Assembly (NCBI GenBank): GCA_051004815.1
Contig: JBPCJY010000102.1
Coordinates: 1-29,413 of the forward strand
Origin: JBBQXY01 sp051004815
GTDB lineage: Bacteria > Chloroflexota > Ktedonobacteria > Ktedonobacterales > Ktedonobacteraceae
Reading direction: 5' to 3'
DNA: 29,413 nt
The position numbers were made by a program, and so were the translations under genes. The notes under the pieces are model-generated. The model was not told the origin of the DNA. It did no database searches and was given only the letters and a program-made list of their open reading frames with translations. Shown here one piece after another: positions 15,590 to 23,482 of this stretch; the first letter of the stretch is position 1; each line of letters begins with the position of its first letter.

Positions 15590-17635
15590 TTATGAACCCT
15601 TTTGAACCGCTCTCAATAGCCCTATATCGACACCGAAACCTGTATGGTTTGAAAAGGCTGCGTGAGTGGCTGTGAGTAGCTTTTGTCCGTGCGCTGTCGT
15701 AATCAGTTCTTCTACCGATGTATTTGCAGGCAAGTCACCCTTTTGTTCCGCTTGTAACAAGAGAGCCGCCAGGGAACTGACGATTGGGGTGGCAAACGAT
15801 GTACCGGACCAGTATGCCCACCCGTGACTATCGTCAGAATACTCATGGGGTGGTGTTTCACTTGCCGAGAGCGTCGGATATTGCGAAGAACTATGGAGGC
15901 CAACCACGGCATCCTTCACAATAGCATGTGTTTTTACCAAAGGGTCTGGTTGAGGTGGGACAGGCTGTGGCAAGGCACCGCCGTAGGTTGCAACACCGTT
16001 ATGATTAGGGAGCACTGAGGGATAATTACTATATGTTGTCGCCAGCCCTTCGTTGTTTACGGCACCAACAGAAATGACCTCTGGAAAGGCTGCGGGATTG
16101 CGTGGTCCGAAGCGATGTGGTACTCCGCCGCTCAAGCCATGAAAGTTGCTCGTATCCGATTCGTTTCCCGCGGAGGCGACAATCACTGCTTTTTGTTGTG
16201 TGACCAGGCTCTGGATGACCATGCGAAGGCCAGCATGCAGAAGGTCTATGTCTTGTATCATCGCCGCGAGTCCTTCAGCATGGGTAGTGTCATCCGCGAA
16301 CCAGAGATCTGGCAAATTTTCGTCTGGAGCAATGATAATCATGCTGAGATTGACGACGACGCGTTTGAACTCTTGCTTCGCCATGCGTTGTTGTATCTCT
16401 TGGAGCGCATCGGTAATCATGCCTAGATCGCCCACGCCAGAATCATTTAGGACACGTATGCACTCAATTTTTGCGTTGGGCACCAGGTCGTGGAGAATAC
16501 CAGTGACAAAGAGGCCATGATCGGCCATTTTGAAGCCGAAGTGCCGCCCATAGATATCTTTGCCTGTTTGGATGGTATTAAGCCTTGCAGGTATCGACTT
16601 GGAGGTCGGGATTACTATCGATGGCGATATGTTATTCATAGCTGCTGCCACGCTTTGCAGTAGCATATTTTTATTGCTAATGCGCTGCGCCGCTTTCGTG
16701 ATTTGAGTCTTGTTGGGCATCGTGTCAAGTACAAAAATGGTTACGCCATCGCCTTTCAGGGCTTGCAAGCTATCCGAAAGGTCTGGCAGCGTGAAATGCC
16801 ACTGTGCATGAGCATGATCCTCTGGTACCGGAATAGGTTCCGATGCAGGGCAGGATGACCCTATATCTGGTGCACCTCCACTAATCCAGTTTGGCGTTGC
16901 CGATACGAGAGGAATATGCCCATCCTGTTTGAGCTTGTCCAGATTCTGGTTGATCAACTTCACAACCGCCTTTGTTGTGTCAGCTGTCGTCGCACCTTCT
17001 TTTCCATTGCCATGCCGAGACGAGGAAGGCGCAAGCGATGGATTGCTGCTATGAAAGAAACACATTGCCAGCGTACCCTGACCTGAAGCAGGGGCAAACA
17101 AGTACTTCCCCACGGGACTATTCAGACCGCGTCTTGGAGGTTCCTGACCATCCACCCCGTCTCCTGGAGTGGCGTTGTCGTGCTGACGAGCCGCTCGCTC
17201 ACGTTGCTCTATTTCTCGTTCAAGCAACTCTATCCTGGCCTCAAGCTCTTCAAGGTCCCGTTGGGCGGGCGTCTTGTATGGCTGACCATCGCTGGTATGA
17301 TGCCTGGTAATTGTCGTGCGATTACGCGCTACTCGCTCCAACGCTTCAACTTCTGCTTCAAGTTGCTCAAGCTCTGCTTCAAGCTGCTCAAGCTCATTCA
17401 ATGATGGTTCTGCTGGATGCGGGACATCTTTTAGTGTAAATGCTCTTAGTTGAAAACCATGTGCGGCAAGAAATTGATTCAAATCATTTAATCTGAGCGA
17501 TGCAATGATCTGCTCTACCCCCTCCGCACGATCCAATGGAGAGTGAAAGGTAATAGCTACCTGATTGGCCTGCCAATAAACGACGGATTGATTCCACCAG
17601 GGTGATTGCGACTGTTCTTGTGTCTGACTACTCAT
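15590..17635 (-). CDS. Intracellular subtilisin-like serine protease (S8 family)
   Basis: This 681-residue protease has the catalytic triad Asp304 (IFVLDTMP), His373 (ADHGLFVTGIL) and Ser613 (WSGTSFATPIVSSLAALLL), with the oxyanion Asn in VASAGNES. No signal peptide or transmembrane segment is visible, so it should act in the cytoplasm. The N-terminal ~70 residues form an unassigned, possibly pro- or adaptor domain. Residues about 78-155 are a charged coiled coil (repeated ELEQLEAE units) that could mediate oligomer or partner contacts. The start is supported by GGAGG just upstream. It lies 70 bases downstream of the TPR-CHAT gene on the same strand, very likely in one operon. Confidence 0.92.
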   Translation of the reverse strand: MSSQTQEQSQSPWWNQSVVYWQANQVAITFHSPLDRAEGVEQIIASLRLNDLNQFLAAHGFQLRAFTLKDVPHPAEPSLNELEQLEAELEQLEAEVEALERVARNRTTITRHHTSDGQPYKTPAQRDLEELEARIELLEREIEQRERAARQHDNATPGDGVDGQEPPRRGLNSPVGKYLFAPASGQGTLAMCFFHSSNPSLAPSSSRHGNGKEGATTADTTKAVVKLINQNLDKLKQDGHIPLVSATPNWISGGAPDIGSSCPASEPIPVPEDHAHAQWHFTLPDLSDSLQALKGDGVTIFVLDTMPNKTQITKAAQRISNKNMLLQSVAAAMNNISPSIVIPTSKSIPARLNTIQTGKDIYGRHFGFKMADHGLFVTGILHDLVPNAKIECIRVLNDSGVGDLGMITDALQEIQQRMAKQEFKRVVVNLSMIIIAPDENLPDLWFADDTTHAEGLAAMIQDIDLLHAGLRMVIQSLVTQQKAVIVASAGNESDTSNFHGLSGGVPHRFGPRNPAAFPEVISVGAVNNEGLATTYSNYPSVLPNHNGVATYGGALPQPVPPQPDPLVKTHAIVKDAVVGLHSSSQYPTLSASETPPHEYSDDSHGWAYWSGTSFATPIVSSLAALLLQAEQKGDLPANTSVEELITTAHGQKLLTATHAAFSNHTGFGVDIGLLRAVQKGS

Positions 17636-17705
17636 TGTGATCCTCCAACGATGTATGTCTCTTTTGTGGTATTACGGTCTTTTATATATCCTGAGTATGT
17701 AACGC

Positions 17706-20700
17706 TTAGGGAACAGGTTTTTGGACTATAGAAAGCGCACCAGTCTCACCGACAAGTCGAAATGCCGCCCAGAAATATGGATGGGCATACATGGATGATT
17801 GATGGCGCAGGAGATAACATTGAGCAGAACGTAATGCCTCCACTCGCGTCTTGCCATCCAGCAAGCATAGATAAAAGTGTTGCATGAAGATATGTGTAGC
17901 GGTATCTTCGACAGGCCACAAGCTCATCACCAGGGACTTCGCGCCTGCGGCTAGAAATGCCCGACCGAGACCAAGTTGCTCGTCACCGCCACCGATAAGT
18001 GCCTTTCCAGTTTCGCAACCGCTCAGTGTCACCAGTTCGCATGCTTTTATATCCAACTGAAACGCATCTAGAGCATTGAACTGCCCATCAGCGAGGAGGA
18101 CGGAGGAAAAATGGGGTGCGTCCAGGCGCATGCGACCATGGGTTGCGATATGAATGATCGGACTTCCTGGAGCGTTTGTGATTAAGCGTCCAATTGTCGC
18201 TTCTTGTTCAAGATAGCATGTTCCTCCTAATACGTCAGCCAGCATCGTTGCCTCATCAAGCATGCGCCGCGCATTTCCGTTCCCCGCATAGCCAAAAATC
18301 AACGGTGATTTATATGCAGTGGAAGATGGTGTTATGGAATGACTCGTAGCCCTATCCAGGGTATTGTCTTTGCTATGTAGCAAGCTACCGGCAGGGAGAT
18401 AGCTGATCTGGAAGCGCTCAATCAGGAACTGATGACTGTTGTGTAGTGCATGAAACGGAAGATCATGCAATGGACCATAAGGTACAATGATCAAAGAGTT
18501 GATATGAGATGGCAATGTGCCGATCATCGGCGTTATAAGAATAGTATACAGTTTATGCAGCAGGCGGCGAATCACCTCTTGTGGTGGATGCTGTATATCC
18601 GACCAACCATCGGTTTGAAGATGAGCGTACAGCAGGGGCAGCAGACGTTCCAGGGGCCGGATAGCATCCGGCACTTCGTGTGTAACAAGCAACTCAGCTG
18701 TTAGCACAAAGATCACCAGCTTTTCCTGGCATATGAAGTAAGCCAGTAGGCACTGTTCTGGCCTAAGCTGCTGGCGGAGTTTTGTGATATCTACCCGATA
18801 TGAATAAGCTATTGCCTTCTGTTTGCTTTGAGAAGAAACACTGCTCGTCGTTTGATAGAGGTGTAGGCGTTCAAAGAGATCGCTCAGTTTTGCTTCACAA
18901 CGTGCAAGCTCTTGCTCAACGGTGTGGCGATCAAGAGAAAATGTCTCTAATGTCGTAGCGTTGGCAAGCAAGGTGCTGTACTGGCGATAGCGTTCCTGCC
19001 ACTCGTTGAGTTCTTGTTGCAGACGCAGGATCACCACTCCAGTAGTTTGTGACATCGGTTCAGGGGTATTATCTATGCTGATGTGCTTTTCTCCGCGCTC
19101 TCGCGATACTTTTATCACACGTAAATGCTGCCGCAGGGCTGTAGAACGCGCTCGTTCAAGGTAGCTGAAAGCGCGGGTGAACTGCGATTGCTGGAGACAG
19201 AGCGCAATCATTTCTTCGTACAGTGTCCAGGTCGTGTGTAAAAACGTTGGTGACAAATCAAATCCGAGTTGATCAAGCATACGCTCTATTTGGGCAATCG
19301 CTGCTCTATAGCGCCGTGTGGCTTTCGTGGTATCTCCCTGCAATACGAATAAACGCCCCAGCAAATGATAGCCCTTATAGACCTCTTCTTGCAAATTATA
19401 CTGACGCGCTTGCGTGACCGCCTGTTTGCTGAGCGTGATAGCCTGCTGTCTATCTTCTGTCTGGCCTATGGCTATTAAAGCACTCGCCATAACTATAGCT
19501 GCACGTACCGAACGGGCCACCAGATTTTGGGCATCGAAGTATGCCTTGAGGTGATATGCTCGTTCGTATGCTTCAGTGGCATGTCCCATTGCGAGTTGTA
19601 CTTCTGCCTGCTGGAGTTCTGTGATCGCCGCATAGTAGTGGAGTTTCCCACTGCTGAAGACTACCCTCGCCTCGTCAAGTGTCGCCAAGGCTTGGTGCAA
19701 ATTTCCTGAAGCGATCAATATTGTTGCGTATTCGCGCAGAGCATCACTTTTCTGTAGTGACATATCAAGTTGGCGTTGGATGGCTACCGCCTCTTCTGCT
19801 AACTGGCATGCCTCTTGAACGCGATTCAGTTTCATCAGACAATTTGCCATCCAGAGTTTGAATAAAGCCAGGAGCGGCGGTTCATCAATTTCGTTCTGAT
19901 CCATCACGTCAAGTGCATCATAGTAGTGGCGCAAGGCGGAGCGATAATAGCCCTGTGTGTAATCAAGATCAGCAAGGTTCATTTCTGTACTGATCACGCA
20001 ACTAGTTTCATTGAGCGCAATGAAACTAGCTCTTGCCTGCTGTTGCAAGCGATAGGCTTCTTCAAAATCACCAAGCATAGCCAGTTGGTTAGCCTGATTG
20101 CATTCGGCAATAGCTATCTGTCGTTTGATACTCTGGTCACTTTGATTTGGTAGTGCGTGATAGACCACTAGTATCTGTTGGGATAACGTGAGAGCATCCT
20201 GATAGCGACCGCTATACTTGTAGATCAATGCGGTGTTGCTATCAATAACACAGGCCCAATACGGTTGACCGATGCGAACGAATGCTGCGTGGGCACGTTT
20301 TGCCTCTTGTAACGCTTCGTCAACGTGCCCAAGCCAGGCAGAGGATAGAATCCAGCTGATGCGGCTACGCGCCCAGTTTTCTTCGTCCCCTTCCTGTAGA
20401 AATTCCGCACCAGCAGTATCCAGGCAGTCGATAGCTGCTTGATGAAAGCCGATGACACGTAGTGCATCACCTTTCGCTTTGAGTCCAAGGGCGTGAGAGG
20501 AAAGATGGTGGACATGGTCGCCAAAAAAGGTCAGTATTTCAGCTAGCTTGAGCGAGACAGCAGGATTGACAAAACTTTGTTGCAGGGCTTCATCGGCTAG
20601 CAGGACACCGAACGCTGTATAGTCACTGAGATCTGCATCATGTTCCACGATGAGGCGGCGTCCCTCTTCCAGGCTGAGGTCGCGCAATTGCTGTAGTAAC

Positions 20701-20714
20701 CGATTAGTATCCAT
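17706..20714 (-). CDS. TPR-CHAT caspase-like protease
   Basis: This 1002-residue protein has about ten TPR-like helical hairpins (about 90-490; for example ALTLSQQILVVYHAL, YYRSALRHYYDALDVM). A coiled helical linker follows (about 560-640), then a C-terminal CHAT domain (about 690-990). The CHAT catalytic dyad is present: His859 in IIHIATHG and Cys900 in TLSGCETGK. IVPYGPLHDLPFHAL and MSLWPVEDTAT are also typical. CHAT proteins are caspase-like cysteine peptidases, usually activated by a sensor; TPRs usually bind a protein partner or substrate. The subtilase follows in the same direction. The ribosome binding site is poor (GGGGG about 13 bases upstream), so translation may be weak. No signal peptide is present. 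Confidence 0.93.
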   Translation of the reverse strand: MDTNRLLQQLRDLSLEEGRRLIVEHDADLSDYTAFGVLLADEALQQSFVNPAVSLKLAEILTFFGDHVHHLSSHALGLKAKGDALRVIGFHQAAIDCLDTAGAEFLQEGDEENWARSRISWILSSAWLGHVDEALQEAKRAHAAFVRIGQPYWACVIDSNTALIYKYSGRYQDALTLSQQILVVYHALPNQSDQSIKRQIAIAECNQANQLAMLGDFEEAYRLQQQARASFIALNETSCVISTEMNLADLDYTQGYYRSALRHYYDALDVMDQNEIDEPPLLALFKLWMANCLMKLNRVQEACQLAEEAVAIQRQLDMSLQKSDALREYATILIASGNLHQALATLDEARVVFSSGKLHYYAAITELQQAEVQLAMGHATEAYERAYHLKAYFDAQNLVARSVRAAIVMASALIAIGQTEDRQQAITLSKQAVTQARQYNLQEEVYKGYHLLGRLFVLQGDTTKATRRYRAAIAQIERMLDQLGFDLSPTFLHTTWTLYEEMIALCLQQSQFTRAFSYLERARSTALRQHLRVIKVSRERGEKHISIDNTPEPMSQTTGVVILRLQQELNEWQERYRQYSTLLANATTLETFSLDRHTVEQELARCEAKLSDLFERLHLYQTTSSVSSQSKQKAIAYSYRVDITKLRQQLRPEQCLLAYFICQEKLVIFVLTAELLVTHEVPDAIRPLERLLPLLYAHLQTDGWSDIQHPPQEVIRRLLHKLYTILITPMIGTLPSHINSLIIVPYGPLHDLPFHALHNSHQFLIERFQISYLPAGSLLHSKDNTLDRATSHSITPSSTAYKSPLIFGYAGNGNARRMLDEATMLADVLGGTCYLEQEATIGRLITNAPGSPIIHIATHGRMRLDAPHFSSVLLADGQFNALDAFQLDIKACELVTLSGCETGKALIGGGDEQLGLGRAFLAAGAKSLVMSLWPVEDTATHIFMQHFYLCLLDGKTRVEALRSAQCYLLRHQSSMYAHPYFWAAFRLVGETGALSIVQKPVP

Positions 20715-20837
20715 AGATAGTGATTTGCCCCCAGAGTTGAACTCAGATACTCAAAAACGACGTTCAAAAAGCCTTGGCCACCCAATAGTAAGTTAGTTGT
20801 TATCAATCAGTTCTCTGCTGTACTGATCTGCTTTATA

Positions 20838-20867
20838 ATTATATCTTGTTCTGGTAGATAATGATAA
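20838..20867 (-). promoter_or_regulatory. Promoter of the CHAT-subtilase operon
   Basis: On the minus strand TTATCA (20862-20867), an 18-base spacer and a perfect TATAAT (20838-20843) lie about 120 bases upstream of the CHAT start. An overlapping TATAAT on the plus strand (20834-20839) could serve the small gene on the other side. Confidence 0.5.
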
Positions 20868-20891
20868 GAGTGTAATTGCCGTGAGGAACCG

Positions 20892-20911
20892 AGGGAAAGA
20901 CAATGTTCCCT
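20892..20911 (+). promoter_or_regulatory. Inverted repeat before the small ORF
   Basis: AGGGAA (20892-20897) and TTCCCT (20906-20911) flank 8 bases, just ahead of the AAGGAG ribosome binding site of the 56-residue ORF. The GGGAA/TTCCC core recurs in the palindrome at 21028-21049. Confidence 0.3.
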
Positions 20912-20928
20912 AAACAGAAGGAGCAAAC

Positions 20929-21099
20929 ATGTGTGAAGAACCCATCGTCTATTTCCCCTTCGTCGATAACGCAAAAACATGCGGACGTTGTCTGTTAAAC
21001 GTGGCGGTAGCCTCTTTTTGGTGGATCAATTTGGGAATGTTCCCAAATTTTTCTGACTGCCACTTTAATCACCCCGAAAGAGAGCGAAATCCAAGTTGA
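20929..21099 (+). CDS. Putative 56-residue Cys/His-containing small protein
   Basis: The frame opens with ATG seven bases after AAGGAG, a strong site, and ends at TGA 21097-21099. The product has Cys2, a CGRC pair (Cys18, Cys21) and CHFNH (Cys44, His45, His48), so a small zinc-binding fold is conceivable. A hydrophobic middle (about 22-38, LLNVAVASFWWINLGMF) could instead be membrane-interacting. It lies divergent from the CHAT gene and ends just before a 21-bp hairpin. I do not recognise a family. A palindrome at 21028-21049 lies inside the frame and could be a terminator of a non-coding RNA, so the coding call is tentative. Confidence 0.4.
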   Translation: MCEEPIVYFPFVDNAKTCGRCLLNVAVASFWWINLGMFPNFSDCHFNHPERERNPS

Positions 21100-21120
21100 T
21101 GTATTAGGTCACGGTCTGTG

Positions 21121-21177
21121 AACTAAAAGACGAGGGGCCTTGTAGCTAACGACTAAAAGGCCCCTCGTCTTTTAGTT
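21121..21177. terminator. Bidirectional 21-bp hairpin terminator
   Basis: The arms 21121-21141 and 21157-21177 are perfect reverse complements (start AACTAAAAGACGAGG) around a 15-base loop. The 3' arm contains TCTTTT on the plus strand, and the mirrored TTTTAG lies at its end. It separates the small ORF (plus) from the GlsB-like gene (minus). Confidence 0.75.
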
Positions 21178-21204
21178 CGTGATACTATAGTTCTGTTCCG
21201 ACTA

Positions 21205-21513
21205 CTATAATGTGCGGCCACGGCGATAGCGCGTACCGGTCACAGCGCGAACAATCGCGATCAGGATACATGCGCCGATGATGGCGAACAGCAAGCTGCC
21301 CCAGAAGCCAAAGGTCGTTCCAAACAAGGCTCCCGCGATAATGCCACCAATAATGGCACCGAGAATACCAACGACGATGTCGCCGATAATACCGAAACCA
21401 CTACCGCGCATCAGGAAACCAGCAATTAAGCCGGCCAACAAGCCCACGAGCAGCCACATAAGAAAGCCACCGGGCTGTAACGCAAATCCAAGTACTACTG
21501 TCGCTAATGCCAT
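21205..21513 (-). CDS. GlsB/YeaQ/YmgE family small membrane protein
   Basis: This 102-residue integral membrane protein has three or four hydrophobic helices and the family pattern of Gly-rich repeats (LLVGLLAGLIAGFLMRGSGFGIIGDIVVGILGAIIGG), ending with a short basic tail RYRRGR. The family is also called transglycosylase-associated protein and is often linked to stress, but no enzymatic activity is established. Compared with the ~84-residue form it has an extra N-terminal segment (ATVVLGFALQPGG). The start is supported by AAAGGAG. The gene stands alone between two long hairpins. Confidence 0.93.
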   Translation of the reverse strand: MALATVVLGFALQPGGFLMWLLVGLLAGLIAGFLMRGSGFGIIGDIVVGILGAIIGGIIAGALFGTTFGFWGSLLFAIIGACILIAIVRAVTGTRYRRGRTL

Positions 21514-21842
21514 AATTTTTTCTCCTTTTATTCCTTCACTGATTCAGTATCTCAACGCAAATGCATCGTCTATCATGTGTCACTTTTATACCGTTCGACA
21601 TCCCCGCTTACGCTTGAGAAGTCATCTCGCATTTGCTTGTGATAGCTTAACCTAAATACCAGGCATAATACAAGTGAACAATAGTTCTCTAAGTGTATTC
21701 CAATCCCCTACCAATCTTCCTAATTTTATATAAATACTATATATCGTAGAGATTCTCTTCATAACTAACAGAGAACACAGATGCCGACGTTCCTGACGTC
21801 GGCATCTGTGTTCTCTTTACAGTGGTGTATTTGGCTTGCTGC
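21514..21842. other. Intergenic region between two minus-strand genes
   Basis: This gap holds the LysM gene's terminator (21770-21816) and an AT-rich stretch. A weak minus-strand promoter (TTAGAG, 16 bases, TATTAT, near 21664-21691) could serve the GlsB-like gene. GCAAATGC/GCATTTGC words occur inverted about 65 bases apart (near 21557 and 21629). No gene is seen. Confidence 0.5.
21770..21816. terminator. 21-bp hairpin terminator of the LysM gene
   Basis: The arms 21770-21790 and 21796-21816 are perfect reverse complements (start AGAGAACACAGATG) around TCCTG. The hairpin lies 26 bases after the end of the LysM gene on the minus strand. The following tract is only weakly T-rich (GTTAGTTAT). 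Confidence 0.75.
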
Positions 21843-22493
21843 TTACTGGCACGTCCATTCGCGCCAGCTATAACCATCGCGCACAAAGATGGCGTGTGCG
21901 GCCTGAATATTCGCCCATGCATCGTAAGGCGAACTGGCAGCTTGCGGCGTACCGCTCCAGGTACTCGGATAGAGAATCTGGAAGACACCCTCGGCATGGC
22001 TCCCACCAATAGAGATGGGATTGTACGCATTAGGGTTCAGGCCAGATTCACACTGCGCGATACGCAATGCCTGCGGCGCATTTGATCCGAAAACCTGGGA
22101 AATCATCGTCGCAACGGAACCCGTGGGTTGACTTGTTGTCCCTTGCCCTGACGCTGTTTTCGTAGGCGTCGTTGTGACAGGTGACGTTTGGTGTGAGCTA
22201 GGAATGCAGAATGTCTCACCAGGGAAGATCAGGTTGATATTCGCTATGTGATTCACTGCCGCGATATCCTGGACTGTCGAGTGATAGGCTTGCCCAATAT
22301 AGCTTAGCGTATCTCCCGCTTTCACCGTGTAGTAGCGGCAGTCTGAGGCAGCGTAGGCCGATGCTGGCCGCAATAAGACGCTCCCTCCTCCTACCAATCC
22401 GAACATGAATAATGCGAGCAATACCACTGTAAACTTGTGCTGGAGAACTGTACGGAACGTTAATAAGCGGAACGTTAAAAGGGATTGTTTCAT
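21843..22493 (-). CDS. Secreted LysM and transglycosylase-like cell-wall protein
   Basis: This 216-residue protein has a long signal peptide (basic N terminus, hydrophobic 22-40, likely cleavage after ASAYAAS near residue 50). A LysM peptidoglycan-binding domain follows (53-97, YYTVKAGDTLSYIGQAY...), then a Thr/Ser-rich linker (101-128). The C-terminal lysozyme-like/transglycosylase domain is at 138-216, with CESGLNPNAYN carrying the likely catalytic Glu149, and GVFQILYPSTW. It should act outside the membrane in wall turnover. The start at 22493 is chosen for AAGAGAG upstream; an extension to 22622 would run over the promoter and leader hairpins. A 13-14 base near-duplication (CGGAACGTTAAnA, about 22453-22480) lies in the signal-peptide coding part. 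Confidence 0.9.
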   Translation of the reverse strand: MKQSLLTFRLLTFRTVLQHKFTVVLLALFMFGLVGGGSVLLRPASAYAASDCRYYTVKAGDTLSYIGQAYHSTVQDIAAVNHIANINLIFPGETFCIPSSHQTSPVTTTPTKTASGQGTTSQPTGSVATMISQVFGSNAPQALRIAQCESGLNPNAYNPISIGGSHAEGVFQILYPSTWSGTPQAASSPYDAWANIQAAHAIFVRDGYSWREWTCQ

Positions 22494-22528
22494 CGTACTC
22501 TCTTCTAGTGACGTGTTCCAAGTTGTAT

Positions 22529-22580
22529 GTAAACCACCCTGGTTTACAACCCCTGTCTGCTTGATTGGCAAACAGACAGG
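22529..22580 (-). promoter_or_regulatory. Two-hairpin leader of the LysM gene
   Basis: On the minus strand CCTGTCTG...CAGACAGG (22552-22580) is followed by GTAAACCA-GGG-TGGTTTAC (22529-22547); both stems have 8 perfect pairs. The predicted start of transcription is near 22580, so the transcript would begin with these hairpins. I cannot match it to a known riboswitch class; transcript stability or regulation is possible. Confidence 0.45.
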
Positions 22581-22586
22581 ATGGTC

Positions 22587-22595
22587 AGTGTAACA
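22587..22595 (-). promoter_or_regulatory. Candidate LysM gene promoter (extended -10)
   Basis: TGTTACACT on the minus strand is an extended -10, identical to the one before aceA. The -35 (TTCATG, 17-base spacer) is poor. Confidence 0.4.
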
Positions 22596-22722
22596 TACAC
22601 AAGATGAAACATGAAAATACACGATGAAATATAGGAGAAATGGGCTAACGAGAATCTGGACCCCGCGGAAAAATTGCCGTTGCTCCTCTTGGGCGTTGAT
22701 AGGGCTTAAGAAGCCCTGAATA

Positions 22723-22731
22723 TGATATAGT
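22723..22731 (+). promoter_or_regulatory. Candidate Uma2 gene promoter (extended -10)
   Basis: TGATATAGT is an extended -10, close to the TGATATAAT before secA. Transcription would begin near 22738. Confidence 0.4.
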
Positions 22732-22806
22732 GATTAGTATAGCCGCATGGATGTTTCTCGTAGTAGCAATATATCATTCCTTCCCTTTATGAAAGACAGT
22801 ACAACT

Positions 22807-23415
22807 ATGACAACAACAGATAGGCTACCAATGGTTACTCCTGCTGACTGGGTTGCTGGTCCCCGGCAAGGGCAATGGACGTATAGCTCCTACGCGGCCC
22901 TTACAGGAGAAGGGCAACACTATGAAATTGTAGATGGAGTTTTGTATATGACACCTTCCCCCAGCTGGTCGCATCAAGAAATCGTTGGTCGGCTTTTTCG
23001 CTATCTGTCTACCTATATTGAAACTGCCAATCTCGGTGGAGTGTTTGTGGCTCCTATTGATGTTGAACTTTCACCTGACAATGTGTTTCAACCAGATGTT
23101 GTTGTGCTGCTCAAAACTGGCCGCGAAAAGTTGAAAGGGCGTCATATTGTAGGCACTCCTGACGTGATTGTCGAAGTAGTGTCACCGGGCAGTGCGACGA
23201 TGGATCGGCACGATAAATACCAGGCATATGCAAAAGCTAAAGTACCGGAATATTGGATTGTAGAACCGGGGACGCAAACTGTTGAGCTATTGGTGCTTAC
23301 CGAGGAACGATACAGGTCATTAGGGGTCTTTCAAGGAAAAGCTATCTTGCCCTCATCAGTGTTACCGGGTTTTGAGGTGCAGGTCGATCAGTTTTTTGTA
23401 TCAGCTTGGGCATGA
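22807..23415 (+). CDS. Uma2 family (DUF820) nuclease-like protein
   Basis: This protein of about 202 residues has the Uma2 pattern. The N-terminal QGQWTYSSYAAL...YEIVDGVLYMTPSPSWSHQEI is followed by the PD-(D/E)XK-like core FQPDVVVL...PDVIVEVVSPGSA, DKYQAYAKAKVPEYWIVEP and a C-terminal beta region. The likely metal ligands are Asp in QPDVV and Glu in IVEVVSP. These proteins are restriction-endonuclease-like, common in multicopy in Chloroflexota and cyanobacteria, and of unknown role. The start is uncertain: in-frame ATGs at 22747, 22789 and 22807 all lack a clear ribosome binding site. I chose 22807 because the first would leave a leader of about 9 bases. It stands alone before a long hairpin. 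Confidence 0.88.
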   Translation: MTTTDRLPMVTPADWVAGPRQGQWTYSSYAALTGEGQHYEIVDGVLYMTPSPSWSHQEIVGRLFRYLSTYIETANLGGVFVAPIDVELSPDNVFQPDVVVLLKTGREKLKGRHIVGTPDVIVEVVSPGSATMDRHDKYQAYAKAKVPEYWIVEPGTQTVELLVLTEERYRSLGVFQGKAILPSSVLPGFEVQVDQFFVSAWA

Positions 23416-23421
23416 ATCTCG

Positions 23422-23471
23422 GCAAGCGCAATGAAAGGGCGACCACACGGTCGCCCTTTCATTGCGCTTGC
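23422..23471. terminator. Bidirectional 23-bp hairpin terminator
   Basis: The arms 23422-23444 and 23449-23471 are perfect reverse complements (start GCAAGCGCAATGAAAGG) around ACAC. It lies 6 bases after the Uma2 stop and 11 bases before the end of the convergent SPW gene. Confidence 0.8.
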
Positions 23472-23482
23472 TAACAGCTAAT

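Larger units (their letters stand above)
22494..22806. other. Divergent intergenic region, LysM gene and Uma2 gene
   Basis: This region contains the minus-strand LysM promoter and two leader hairpins. It also has a perfect 7-bp hairpin AGGGCTT-AAG-AAGCCCT (22701-22717) just upstream of the plus-strand extended -10 for the Uma2 gene, a possible operator. No gene is seen. Confidence 0.5.

Noticed and set aside
21205..21513. Functional transglycosylase
   Set aside because: Despite the family's name, this is a small membrane protein without catalytic residues.
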